From assembly GCA_041590855.1 (NCBI GenBank), contig JBFHTA010000125.1:1-11173 (forward strand): 11,173 nt of DNA, read 5' to 3'. This stretch comes from Litoribrevibacter sp041590855. GTDB taxonomy: Bacteria; Pseudomonadota; Gammaproteobacteria; Pseudomonadales; Litoribrevibacteraceae. Both the position numbers and the translations under genes were made by a program. Of this stretch, positions 1 through 6,434 are shown piece by piece; the first letter of the stretch is position 1, and each line of letters starts with the position of its first letter. The notes beneath the pieces are model-generated. The model did no database searches. It saw only the letters and a list, made by a program, of their open reading frames with translations, and was not told the DNA's origin.

Positions 1-1
1 G

Positions 2-1255
2 ATTGGCTACAGTCTGGTGTTGTATTTCTTTATCCCTCGTTTAAAGCGCATTTCTACGCAACAAGCTGATGCCCGAGCAGAAATGATCGGTCGGGTGGTG
101 GACAGCTACACCAACATTGCCACTGTCAAATTGTTCTCTCATAGCCAGCGGGAAGCTGCGTATGCGAAAGAGGGGATGTCCGGTTTTCTGGATACCGTAT
201 ACACCCAAATGCGCTATGCAACCGGGTTGAGCGTCAGTGTGGATGCACTGAATTATGTGTTGATCTTTGCCATGTCCTTCATTGGTATTTGGTTGTGGAG
301 TGGCGAGCTGATTACGGCAGGTGCCATCGCCGTCGCTGTAAGTTTGGCTTTGCGTTTGAATGGCATGTCTCAGTGGATTATGTGGGAAATATCGGCCCTG
401 TTTGAAAACATAGGAACCGTAGCCGATGGCATAACGACTTTATCCCAACCTCAACATGTGGTGGATGCACCCGATGCAAAACCGTTGAAGGTTACGAAGG
501 GCGAGATCGAGTTCGATCATATCGCTTTTCACTACGGCAAGAAATCCGGTGTTATTGATGATCTTAGCTTGCATATCAAGCCAGGTGAAAAAGTGGGGCT
601 GGTAGGGCGCTCCGGGGCTGGTAAATCCACCTTGGTGAACAGCTTATTGCGTTTTCATGATTTGGCGGGCGGGCGTATTCTGATTGATGGTCAGGACATC
701 AGTCAGGTTCAGCAAGAGTCACTTCGCGCTCAGATTGGTATGGTGACTCAGGACACTTCGTTACTGCACCGCTCGGTCAGAGAGAATATTTTATACGGCC
801 ATCCTTCCGCGACGGAACAAGAAATGGTTAACGCAACCTTGCAAGCCGAAGCCGACGAGTTCATTCAAACTTTGAGTGATCTGGAAGGGCGGGTGGGCTA
901 CGACGCCAAAGTCGGGGAGCGAGGTGTCAAACTCTCTGGCGGACAACGTCAACGTATTGCTATCGCCCGGGTGCTTCTGAAGGATGCTCCTATTTTGGTG
1001 TTGGACGAAGCCACCTCTGCATTGGACTCCGAAGTGGAAGCCTCTATCCAAAAAAGCCTGTTGAAACTGATGGAAAACAAGACCGTGATTGCCATCGCAC
1101 ATCGGCTTTCCACCATCGCCGCTATGGACCGTCTGATTGTTATGGATCAAGGGACTATTGTGGAACAAGGTACCCACCAGGAGTTGATTGAATACGGCGG
1201 TATCTATGCTCAGCTTTGGGCGCATCAGACCGGTGGATTCATTGGGGAGTTATAG
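2..1255 (+). CDS. ABC exporter half-transporter (permease fused to ATPase), 5' end cut by window
   Basis: This is an inner-membrane ABC exporter of the MsbA/MdlB-like (ABCB) type, with a membrane domain fused to an ATPase, normally working as a dimer. The frame is open from base 2, so the start lies outside the window; about 417 residues are visible of a usual ~600. The first ~150 visible residues are the end of the membrane domain, with hydrophobic helices near bases 240-300 and 310-345. The ATPase follows: Walker A GRSGAGKST (about 605-631), Q-loop MVTQD (about 740-754), signature LSGGQRQR (about 932-955), Walker B ILVLDEAT (about 992-1015) and the switch His in IAHRLST (about 1094-1114). 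All catalytic motifs are intact. The substrate cannot be read from the sequence; lipid or drug export is only a family-level guess. Two hairpin terminators follow the stop codon. Confidence 0.93.
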   Translation: MGYSLVLYFFIPRLKRISTQQADARAEMIGRVVDSYTNIATVKLFSHSQREAAYAKEGMSGFLDTVYTQMRYATGLSVSVDALNYVLIFAMSFIGIWLWSGELITAGAIAVAVSLALRLNGMSQWIMWEISALFENIGTVADGITTLSQPQHVVDAPDAKPLKVTKGEIEFDHIAFHYGKKSGVIDDLSLHIKPGEKVGLVGRSGAGKSTLVNSLLRFHDLAGGRILIDGQDISQVQQESLRAQIGMVTQDTSLLHRSVRENILYGHPSATEQEMVNATLQAEADEFIQTLSDLEGRVGYDAKVGERGVKLSGGQRQRIAIARVLLKDAPILVLDEATSALDSEVEASIQKSLLKLMENKTVIAIAHRLSTIAAMDRLIVMDQGTIVEQGTHQELIEYGGIYAQLWAHQTGGFIGEL

Positions 1256-1267
1256 GTACCGAACTAA

Positions 1268-1289
1268 AAAGAAGGCGTCGGCCTTCTTT
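1268..1289 (+). terminator. Hairpin terminator after the ABC exporter
   Basis: A perfect 9-bp stem, AAAGAAGGC / GCCTTCTTT, closes on a GTCG loop. It starts 12 bases after the exporter stop codon and its 3' arm ends in T residues. The T-run is short, so it may act together with the stronger hairpin just downstream. Confidence 0.6.
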
Positions 1290-1307
1290 CTGGAAGTGTT
1301 TACTGAC

Positions 1308-1338
1308 AAAAAACGCATCAAGAATGATGCGTTTTTTT
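1308..1338. terminator. Strong bidirectional Rho-independent terminator
   Basis: A perfect 13-bp stem (AAAAAACGCATCA / TGATGCGTTTTTT) closes on an AGAA loop. It has a T-run on the plus strand and the matching A-run supplies a T-run on the minus strand. It lies between the converging ABC exporter and the DUF799 lipoprotein gene, and so can end transcription from both sides. Confidence 0.88.
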
Positions 1339-1385
1339 AACGATTTCTTGGAAACTGTAATTACACAGTATCCTGAGGGGGCTGA

Positions 1386-2054
1386 TTATTTAGGTGCAGG
1401 CTTTGGTGCATACGGACCTGGTAGCAACCCCCTATGTGGGTTGTAAACCGTCGCCGAGTTAGCAAGGCTAGACAAACGGGGCGTTTTATCGTCCATAGAA
1501 CTCACTACTTGTTCTACTGCTGCAGCCACAAGCATACCAATAAGGCCGGCACCACCATCACCAGAGGCTTGTTGGGCAAAGGCTCTGCCTTCCCATAAGG
1601 TCTGACCTGTTTCGGTGTCCACAAGTTTCCATGACGAGGATACGGTCGCTACCGATTGAATCAACCGATAGCTTTGACCCCAGTCGTCAATGGTGATGTA
1701 AAGAACAGCATCCGGGTCAATAATTTCATCAATCTTATCCAACGGAATACTGTTCATTTCAGCTGGTGTGGGTAAACCGTTGTCTTTTAAAAACTGATCA
1801 ACGACTGCAACCGGGTAAACATAGTATCCCCGTTCTGCGAGCGGAACGGTGATCGTGGAAAGAAATACATAAGGTGCATTAACTTCAACGGTTTGGTTTG
1901 CTGGAGGGATTACCAGAATAGATTTCGGATTGCTTGCTTTAAGTGCTGTATAGTCATACGGTTGCTGAACTGCGCAGCCTGTTGCCAGAACGGTTAGACT
2001 GATAATAAGTATTTTAAGCAAGGATACACATTTGATGCGATTTACATTAGTCAT
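1386..2054 (-). CDS. DUF799 / GNA1162-like outer-membrane lipoprotein
   Basis: A 222-residue lipoprotein. The signal peptide ends in a lipobox LATGC, with the lipidated Cys at residue 27. The body resembles the DUF799 family (type member the meningococcal lipoprotein GNA1162): a 'SILVIPPANQT' strand near residues 45-55, an 'APYVFLSTITVPLAERGYYV' stretch near 60-79, and 'DAVLYITIDDWGQ' near 115-128. The tail is proline-rich (PGPYAPKPAPK). Its ATG overlaps the stop codon of the upstream DUF4810 gene by one base (TAATG), which implies translational coupling. It is the last gene of a three-lipoprotein operon and ends just before the 1308-1338 terminator. The molecular function is not established. 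The family assignment is by recalled motif resemblance, not by a search. Confidence 0.85.
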   Translation of the reverse strand: MTNVNRIKCVSLLKILIISLTVLATGCAVQQPYDYTALKASNPKSILVIPPANQTVEVNAPYVFLSTITVPLAERGYYVYPVAVVDQFLKDNGLPTPAEMNSIPLDKIDEIIDPDAVLYITIDDWGQSYRLIQSVATVSSSWKLVDTETGQTLWEGRAFAQQASGDGGAGLIGMLVAAAVEQVVSSMDDKTPRLSSLANSATVYNPHRGLLPGPYAPKPAPK

Positions 2055-2407
2055 TATTTGGCACTCGCTCTGCTTAACATACCATCAATAAATGTGGCAG
2101 ATTCCGGGTAGTATTTCTTCTCATTTTCGAATGCTGCAATGGCATTAGGCATATCGCCATTTTTCGCATAAATCATACCCAGGTGTGCATAAATACCGGG
2201 AGCCACTTTTAAGCCCTTACTTTCTGCATAGGCAATACTTTCATTGATTTTTGTAATTTGCGTGTAGTTATCTGCTTCACCTGGATCGGTGTACATATCC
2301 AGTAACAAAGTCTCATACTCTCCCCAGTGATAGAGGGTTTTATGGCCAGTTGTGCAGCCAGTCATAAATGTAAGAACGATGGCTGGCAGCCAAAGGTGTT
2401 TGTTCAT
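2054..2407 (-). CDS. DUF4810-type small lipoprotein with a TPR-like segment
   Basis: A 117-residue lipoprotein with signal peptide and lipobox FMTGC (Cys18). The mature part opens with 'YHWGEYETLLLDMY', typical of DUF4810 proteins. It contains a TPR-like helical pair, roughly residues 68-103 (PGIYAHLGMIYAKNGDMPNA, then AFENEKKYYPES), which suggests a protein-protein contact role. The start codon is preceded by a weak AGGA-type ribosome site. The stop overlaps the ATG of the DUF799 gene. CsgG-like, DUF4810 and DUF799 genes commonly occur together in this order in proteobacteria, so a shared envelope complex is likely, though its function is unknown. Confidence 0.83.
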   Translation of the reverse strand: MNKHLWLPAIVLTFMTGCTTGHKTLYHWGEYETLLLDMYTDPGEADNYTQITKINESIAYAESKGLKVAPGIYAHLGMIYAKNGDMPNAIAAFENEKKYYPESATFIDGMLSRASAK

Positions 2408-2471
2408 TACTTAGTCCTAATTGCCAATTAAGTACGTGTTGCAGTAGTGCGTTTTTAGTTTTTAAGAAGGT

Positions 2472-2493
2472 GATTGGGTCGCACTTCCCAATC
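2472..2493. other. Hairpin in the spacer between the CsgG-like and DUF4810 genes
   Basis: A 7-bp perfect inverted repeat, GATTGGG / CCCAATC, with an 8-base loop sits in the 124-bp spacer of the operon. No T-run follows it in the direction of transcription. It could stabilise the upstream mRNA or mark a processing site rather than terminate. The spacer holds nothing else that I can recognise. Confidence 0.35.
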
Positions 2494-2531
2494 CCTAATA
2501 ATTCGTTTTTGCTGTATCTAATTGGACGTCT

Positions 2532-3194
2532 TTACAGCTCAATGACGTTTGCATCCAAATCGCGAACAAAAGCATTCACCGCTTCGGTAATAGCGAAGTT
2601 CAACACTTTGCCATTCAGTGTTGCGTCGTAACCTGCAGTTCCGCCAAAGCCAATAACTTCTCGGTTACTTAACGAATATTCACCAGCTCCCTGTGTTGAA
2701 TAAACAATGGCACTGGTGTGGGTGTCGATGACTTGCAACATGACTTTTGCATACGCAACTTGCTCTTTACCTCGGCCCAGGATGCCAAACAGCTGTCGAT
2801 CTCCCGTTACCTTACGGCCAAATTCCGTGACGTGACCGATCAGCACATAGCGAGAACCGGCAATATTCTGTTTTACACCTGAGAGTTCTGCTTCTCTTTT
2901 CAACTCATCCATGTTGTCTCTATCCATAATATTGAAACGGTTGGATTGTTGTAGGTGAGTTTTAAGGATGGTTCTTGCCTGGTTGCCTAAGCGGTCTACC
3001 CCTGAGGAAAATAATCCTTGCATGTAGTTAGACTTGTTCGAAAAGCCCCCGACAACAAGTGTGCTACGTTTTCCTGTGTAAGCACTGCCATAGGTGGCCA
3101 CTTTTTGTATTTCAACCGCACGATGGCTTTCTGTAGCACAACCAGCCATAAAGACGGTAAGAATTACAGCTATAAAAATTTGTAGTCCTTTCAT
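2532..3194 (-). CDS. CsgG-family lipoprotein (curli-secretion-pore homologue)
   Basis: A 220-residue lipoprotein of the CsgG family. The signal peptide ends in FMAGC (Cys19). The periplasmic part shows 'TLVVGGFSNKSNY' near residues 45-57, 'FNIMDRDNMDELKREAELSG' near 87-106, then 'YVLIGHVTEFG' near 116-126, the family's central strands. The later segment (about 127-195) aligns by eye with the region of E. coli CsgG that forms the membrane hairpins, so pore formation is possible. It is shorter than E. coli CsgG (277 residues), and no csgA, csgB, csgE or csgF lies near, so a curli role is not supported. The ATG has a good AGGAG site 6 bases upstream. It is the first gene of the trio with DUF4810 and DUF799 genes, probably transcribed from the AT-rich region at 3208-3330. 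Confidence 0.87.
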   Translation of the reverse strand: MKGLQIFIAVILTVFMAGCATESHRAVEIQKVATYGSAYTGKRSTLVVGGFSNKSNYMQGLFSSGVDRLGNQARTILKTHLQQSNRFNIMDRDNMDELKREAELSGVKQNIAGSRYVLIGHVTEFGRKVTGDRQLFGILGRGKEQVAYAKVMLQVIDTHTSAIVYSTQGAGEYSLSNREVIGFGGTAGYDATLNGKVLNFAITEAVNAFVRDLDANVIEL

Positions 3195-3200
3195 TTTAAG

Positions 3201-3207
3201 CTCCTTT
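3201..3207 (-). promoter_or_regulatory. Ribosome binding site of the CsgG-like gene
   Basis: AAAGGAG on the minus strand, ending 6 bases before the ATG at 3194, fixes the start of the first gene of the operon. Confidence 0.75.
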
Positions 3208-3242
3208 ACTTCTATTTAATTTCGCGGGAAGAATAGCGTTAA

Positions 3243-3260
3243 ATACATTATGTATATACT
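3243..3260. promoter_or_regulatory. Perfect 13-bp palindrome overlapping a -10-like element
   Basis: ATACAT-T-ATGTAT (3243-3255) is a perfect inverted repeat about 50 bp upstream of the CsgG-like start codon. Overlapping its right edge, TATACT (3255-3260) reads as a good plus-strand -10 element, but no clear -35 precedes it. On the minus strand the same AT-rich block could hold the lipoprotein operon promoter. It may be an operator; the regulator is unknown. Confidence 0.3.
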
Positions 3261-3304
3261 AAAAATGTTGGGAGAATTGGTAAAAAAGACGAAAGGATAT
3301 CAAC

Positions 3305-3439
3305 ATGGTGGCCCACCCTAGGAAGATTGGCCGAGAGTATCTTTTTGTGTGTTTGTATTCAGTCACCGAGCACAACTCTCTTGGGATGCCAGAGCTTTGC
3401 TATCACACGGTGATTGACGTGCTTCTTTGTTTGGTTTAG
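3305..3439 (+). CDS. Possible small ORF, 44 codons, unrecognised
   Basis: An ATG-to-TAG frame of 44 codons, starting MVAHPRKIGREYLFVC and ending VIDVLLCLV, lies in the 364-bp gap between the CsgG-like and repeat-lipoprotein genes. In its favour are an AAAGGA ribosome site 7 bases before the ATG, a TATACT box about 45 bp upstream, and a hairpin with a short T-run about 25 bp downstream. The peptide has three cysteines, a mildly hydrophobic C-terminus, and resembles no family I know. A 44-codon frame can easily arise by chance, so this is a candidate only; the same transcript could instead be a non-coding RNA. Confidence 0.2.
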   Translation: MVAHPRKIGREYLFVCLYSVTEHNSLGMPELCYHTVIDVLLCLV

Positions 3440-3462
3440 AGCGGTTAATTTGGTGGTTTGAG

Positions 3463-3504
3463 AAGGGCTAGAAGAGAGTCTCAGAGTCTCGTTTTAGCCC
3501 TTTT
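3463..3504 (+). terminator. Terminator-like hairpin with an internal 8-bp tandem repeat
   Basis: AAGGGCTA (3463-3470) pairs with TAGCCCTT (3495-3502), followed by a short TTTT-type run on the plus strand. The 24-base loop holds AGAGTCTC twice in tandem and can form extra pairs. The U-tract favours plus-strand termination. It also lies 55 bp beyond the stop codon of the minus-strand repeat lipoprotein, where it could protect that mRNA's 3' end. Confidence 0.4.
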
Positions 3505-3558
3505 ACTTGTACTTGTTTGTTCTCTGTTATTTGGTTCTAAAGAGCTCAGAAGACAGCC

Positions 3559-4698
3559 TTATTTAGGCAGATTGTTTGATTCTACTTCTAATTCCAAGAA
3601 CAAGTATCGCCAAGATCCAAATGTATTGAATTCTTGGGTGATGACTTGACCCGTGTTCTTGTCTGTTTCTACTTTAGAATGATCTATGATGTTGCCAAAT
3701 TCATCGTTTTGGTAGCTATAAATTCGCGAAAGGTCGTGTTCACCGTCCCCATTTTCATCTTTTGTATATTGAATCAGATAATTATTCTGGTCACGTGAAT
3801 ATTCATGCCTTATGTCTACGATACCGTCTCCATTAGAGTCTTCTGTATACGAGGTAAGATAGCTTCGATTGTCATAATAGAAGTGTAAAATAAAGGCTGG
3901 CTGACTGTTACCATCATCGAATATAGTTGTCTGGGTCCTGTCATTATTCTGATTATAGGTATGCACCTCTCCATATTCCGGAATGCCATCACCGTCTTCA
4001 TCCGTCCAGTCTTCCAATAAATTATTATAGGGGTCATAAGTAGATGTATTTACATAATCAGCGTTGCCGTCACCATCGATATCTTCTTGGTAATGAACTC
4101 TTTGATTGTGTTTATCATATAGGGCTATTTCTATATACTCTGGATTCCCATCACCGTCTTCGTCATATGTTCTTTTGATGCGGTTTCCATTCTGATTGTA
4201 TTCATAGCTACTTATTTCATCCGCTACACCGTCACCATTGTTATCATATTCCTCGTAGAGAGTGCGACCATTAGAGTCGTGGACTTGCGTTCTGGAGTAA
4301 TCTATTTCGCCGTCTAAACAATTTATGGACGAAGTTTCATAACCATATTCATCATATTCAACAGAGGCACTGAGAACTGGTTCTCCAGTCCAATACTCGA
4401 AACTGATTGTTTGAGTAGGTATTTCATTGTTTGTGTAATCAGTTGTCGTTTGGAAAATTAATTGGCCTGAGCGCGTGTCCGTGTCTATAAGCTGTATTAG
4501 CTTTTGATCAGGTGAATAGGTTTTATCCTGTCGATAGACTTCAGTGCCATCACCAAATTTATCATTGATATGGGTTATGAGAATGCCGTTATCGTTATAA
4601 TGCCATTCTTCTTTATGTTCTATTTCATCGGGATTGAGAGAACCTTTCGTAAACCCAATTAATTGGTTGGTATCGTTGTACTCATAGGCTTTGAAGGT
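3559..4698 (-). pseudogene. C-terminal repeat fragment of the same lipoprotein gene, out of frame
   Basis: About 380 codons are open without a stop. They encode KAYEYNDTNQ, then successive repeats with DNNGDGVAD, DEDGDGNPE, DIDGDGNAD, DEDGDGIPE, DSNGDGIVD and DENGDGEHD, and end in a short non-repeat tail (GSWRYLFLELEVESNNLPK). The first usable start-like codon is a TTG at 4017, inside a repeat and without a ribosome site. I therefore do not regard the 3559-4017 part as an independent gene. Confidence 0.8.
3759..4245 (-). repeat. Tandem 81-bp (27-residue) coding repeats
   Basis: The first Asp codon of the DxxGDGxxD motif falls at 4245, 4164, 4083, 4002, 3840 and 3759, an exact 81-base spacing with one degenerate copy at 3921 (DDGNSQ). 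The repeats have diverged at the DNA level, so this is an old protein repeat, not a fresh tandem duplication. Weaker copies extend upstream towards 4450. Confidence 0.8.
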
Positions 4699-5579
4699 TC
4701 ACTTACGTCGGTTAAATCATCACTGTAACTTTCGAGTAGGTTTCCACGATCATCGTAGGTAAACACTTCGATAGAGTCTGTTATTCCATCGCCGTTAGAA
4801 TCGGTTTCTCTTCTGATAGGATTTCCTTGCTCATCGACAATCAATTGAGTTGAGGTTTCAAGCGAGCCATCACCATCATCGGCCAGAGACGTAAAGGTTT
4901 GTATCGTCGGAGCAGCAATTTTATTGCTTGTATAGAGATGTTCTAGAGCATTCCAGGGTTGGCTTATTCTCCTGGCGTCAGGAAAAACGTTTTCTTCATT
5001 GGCTTGGTTTAATGTTTTGGAGAAATGAAAGTCTTGTAAAAACTGAGGGTAAAACTGTTTGAAGTTTATGTGTGTATTCGTGAACAATTTTCTCGTGTCG
5101 TCCGTTATCTGGATGCCATTTTCAGAGCTATTATCGTAATCTAATGTTTGTAAAAAAATGGTTAGATTAAGTATGAAGTGAAGTGGATCGCGTGGGATAA
5201 CTTCGTATAACCCTTCCCAATCATACGAATATCTTAGCCGTAGTTTGAGATCTGAGTAATCACTCTCTATATATTGCCTTATATATTGCTTTGAATAAAA
5301 ATCGTACAGCGTAACCTTTGACTTTGCCTTCATTGTTCCCAAGTCAGTTTTTCCAATTGAGAATGTAATCTCTTCGCCTTCTTGATATTTGAACGCACCA
5401 CGTGCGTCGGTAATGCCAGATTGTGAAGCTGTTTTGTAGGTCAGTCCTTCGATTGGCGTGTCGGCGAAATATCCTGTCTGAGCATCATCGCTGGATGAGT
5501 TGTTACTGCAGCCTACTATTGATGATGTGAAAATAGAGATCAGGGAGAGTTTAAATATGAGAGTAAATATTCTGTCCAT
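4659..5579 (-). CDS. N-terminal part of the repeat lipoprotein (306 residues as it stands)
   Basis: This is the portion translated if the frameshift is real. It keeps the lipoprotein signal (Cys24), the N-terminal domain (about 35-95), a middle region of unknown fold (about 96-230), and only the first repeats: a degenerate 'DDGDGSLE' near 234-241 and a full 'DSNGDGITD' at 260-268 with 'YDDRGN' at 275-280. The last nine residues (KPMSTTIPTN region) are out of frame. The ribosome site is weak (AAGAAAGA). A GATAAT -10-like box lies at 5638-5643 on the minus strand. Without the rest of the repeats the product would be lipidated but lack most putative calcium sites. Confidence 0.75.
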   Translation of the reverse strand: MDRIFTLIFKLSLISIFTSSIVGCSNNSSSDDAQTGYFADTPIEGLTYKTASQSGITDARGAFKYQEGEEITFSIGKTDLGTMKAKSKVTLYDFYSKQYIRQYIESDYSDLKLRLRYSYDWEGLYEVIPRDPLHFILNLTIFLQTLDYDNSSENGIQITDDTRKLFTNTHINFKQFYPQFLQDFHFSKTLNQANEENVFPDARRISQPWNALEHLYTSNKIAAPTIQTFTSLADDGDGSLETSTQLIVDEQGNPIRRETDSNGDGITDSIEVFTYDDRGNLLESYSDDLTDVSEPSKPMSTTIPTN

Positions 5580-5722
5580 AGAATGTCTTTCTTAATTGAC
5601 TGGTAGTGATGAGCTGGGAACGTGTTTGTTGGCTAGCATTATCTAGGACTTGGATGATGATTAACAGGAGAAGGTTAGGCTAGTGGCTAAAAAATCAGAA
5701 CATCCATCAGGGCTAAATTGCT

Positions 5723-6355
5723 TCACTCTCCACCATAGTACGAGAGAAAAATATCGACCGCTTGTTCTATGACTTGCTGGCAGGTTTCGTCATCCGGTAA
5801 TCCCTGACCTTTGATGATCATTGGCCAGAACAACTCACCTTTAATTAAGCTAAAGAATTGAGTCGCTGCACGTTGAGGATTGGTGATTTTGAGTGCACCT
5901 TTGTGCGTGGCTTGTTCAAGAAATTCAAAAAAAACTGCTTCGGATTCTTCAATCTTCGACAGTACATTCAGCATTTTTTCGGGATCACGAATGGTTTCAG
6001 ACAATATCAGCCGCGTTATGGGTAAGGTGTCTTCATTGGTAAACAGTTGGGTTTTCAACTCGGCGATTTCAATGAGTTGATCGCGAACCGGTCGGTTGGG
6101 ATCAAACGCCTGCTGCATGATCTCTTGCGTATAACTGAGAAGCTGAAGAATGATCGAAGAAAACAACTCTTCTTTACTTGGGAAGTGGTTATATACGGTG
6201 CGCTTGGAAACGCCAGCTTTCATCGCAACGGCGTCCATGCTGGTGGCAAGAAAGCCTTGTTCGACAAAAATCTCTTTGGCTGCTTCTAGAATTGCGAGCC
6301 GTTTTTGTTCGGAAACAGAGCGCTTTTTTTGGGGATCAACAGTGTTATCCGACAC
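5723..6355 (-). CDS. TetR/AcrR-family transcriptional regulator
   Basis: A 210-residue dimeric DNA-binding repressor of the TetR family. The N-terminal helix-turn-helix is clear at residues ~38-58 (ATSMDAVAMKAG, then VSKRTVYNHF), followed by the usual KEELF. The C-terminal ligand and dimer domain resembles the AefR/TetR_C_7-type group (TRLILSETIRDPEKM, then a GELFWPMI segment near 174-181). The start is GTG at 6355; no ATG is available upstream in frame, and a weak AGG site precedes it. It is divergent from the metallo-beta-lactamase-fold gene, and palindromes in the shared promoter region suggest that it represses that gene and perhaps itself. The inducer is unknown. By analogy, TetR regulators next to RomA-like genes (RamR) sense amphiphilic or bile-like compounds, but this is inference only. 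Confidence 0.93.
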   Translation of the reverse strand: MSDNTVDPQKKRSVSEQKRLAILEAAKEIFVEQGFLATSMDAVAMKAGVSKRTVYNHFPSKEELFSSIILQLLSYTQEIMQQAFDPNRPVRDQLIEIAELKTQLFTNEDTLPITRLILSETIRDPEKMLNVLSKIEESEAVFFEFLEQATHKGALKITNPQRAATQFFSLIKGELFWPMIIKGQGLPDDETCQQVIEQAVDIFLSYYGGE

Positions 6356-6390
6356 AATCGTTTGCCTATCTATCTAACCGGTAATCTGTA

Positions 6391-6418
6391 ATTTTACACT
6401 TATGAGTTTACTTTTCAA
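6391..6418 (-). promoter_or_regulatory. Sigma70-type promoter of the tetR gene
   Basis: On the minus strand TTGAAA (6418-6413), a 16-bp spacer and TAAAAT (6396-6391) form a near-consensus promoter. It would start transcription near 6384, about 28 bases before the GTG start. A weak palindrome overlaps its -10 and spacer. Confidence 0.6.
6394..6411. promoter_or_regulatory. Weak second operator candidate over the tetR promoter
   Basis: TTACACTTATGAGTTTAC is an imperfect inverted repeat (6 of 9 pairs). It shares TTACACT and AGTTTA with the main palindrome at 6426-6452; the two centres lie about 36 bp apart. Its place across the tetR -10 and spacer would suit autorepression. It is only suggestive by itself. 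Confidence 0.35.
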
Positions 6419-6434
6419 AAAATAGAATTACACT
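6407..6434 (+). promoter_or_regulatory. Probable promoter of the metallo-beta-lactamase-fold gene
   Basis: TTTACT (6407-6412), a 16-bp spacer and TACACT (6429-6434) match sigma70 boxes moderately. Transcription would start near 6441, about 28 bases before the ATG at 6469. The -10 lies within the main palindrome, so a bound repressor would block it. Confidence 0.45.

Larger units (their letters stand above)
3559..5579 (-). pseudogene. Large 27-residue-repeat lipoprotein gene split by one frameshift
   Basis: Two minus-strand frames join into one gene. The first runs from ATG at 5579 to a TAA at 4661-4659. The second is open from about 4698 to its stop at 3559 and has no usual start codon for over 600 bases. 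Repeats continue across the junction, so the original product was about 673 residues. One missing base between 4659 and 4699 explains the break; a fourth A in the AAA run at 4690-4692 would give a smooth junction (SEPSKAYEYND). The protein has a lipobox SSIVGC (Cys24), an N-terminal 'EGLTYKTASQSGITDARGAF' domain common in surface lipoproteins, a unique middle, then tandem repeats. Their DxNGDGxxD motifs recur every 81 bases (codons starting at 4245, 4164, 4083, 4002, 3840, 3759; the 3921 copy is degenerate), each followed by a YDxxGN-like segment. Calcium binding and surface location are inferred. Sequencing error is an alternative to true inactivation. Confidence 0.85.

Noticed and set aside
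791..1225. Minus-strand frame of 144 codons opposite the ABC ATPase
   Set aside because: It lies wholly antisense to intact Walker and signature motifs and has no lead-in or family features.
2532..3194. Curli secretion locus
   Set aside because: Only a CsgG-like protein is present, and its partners are DUF4810 and DUF799 lipoproteins, not curli subunits or chaperones.
3458..3649. Plus-strand 63-codon frame with a Leu-rich hydrophobic segment after an Arg-rich start
   Set aside because: It starts with TTG without a ribosome site, overlaps the hairpin at 3463-3504, and its second half is antisense to the repeat lipoprotein.
3559..4017. Independent 152-residue calcium-motif protein
   Set aside because: The frame is open far upstream with the same 27-residue repeats, and its only start is a TTG inside a repeat; it is the tail of the frameshifted lipoprotein.
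4685..4699. Programmed ribosomal frameshift
   Set aside because: The direction would be -1, but the codons here (CCT TCA AAG) give no canonical slippery heptamer and no obvious downstream stimulator; a missing base is simpler.
5580..5722. Terminator between the TetR gene and the repeat lipoprotein
   Set aside because: A T-run is present on the minus strand near 5688-5693, but no stem precedes it.
5880..6384. Plus-strand frames opposite the TetR gene
   Set aside because: They are antisense to a well-formed helix-turn-helix gene, overlap one another, and have no recognisable protein features.
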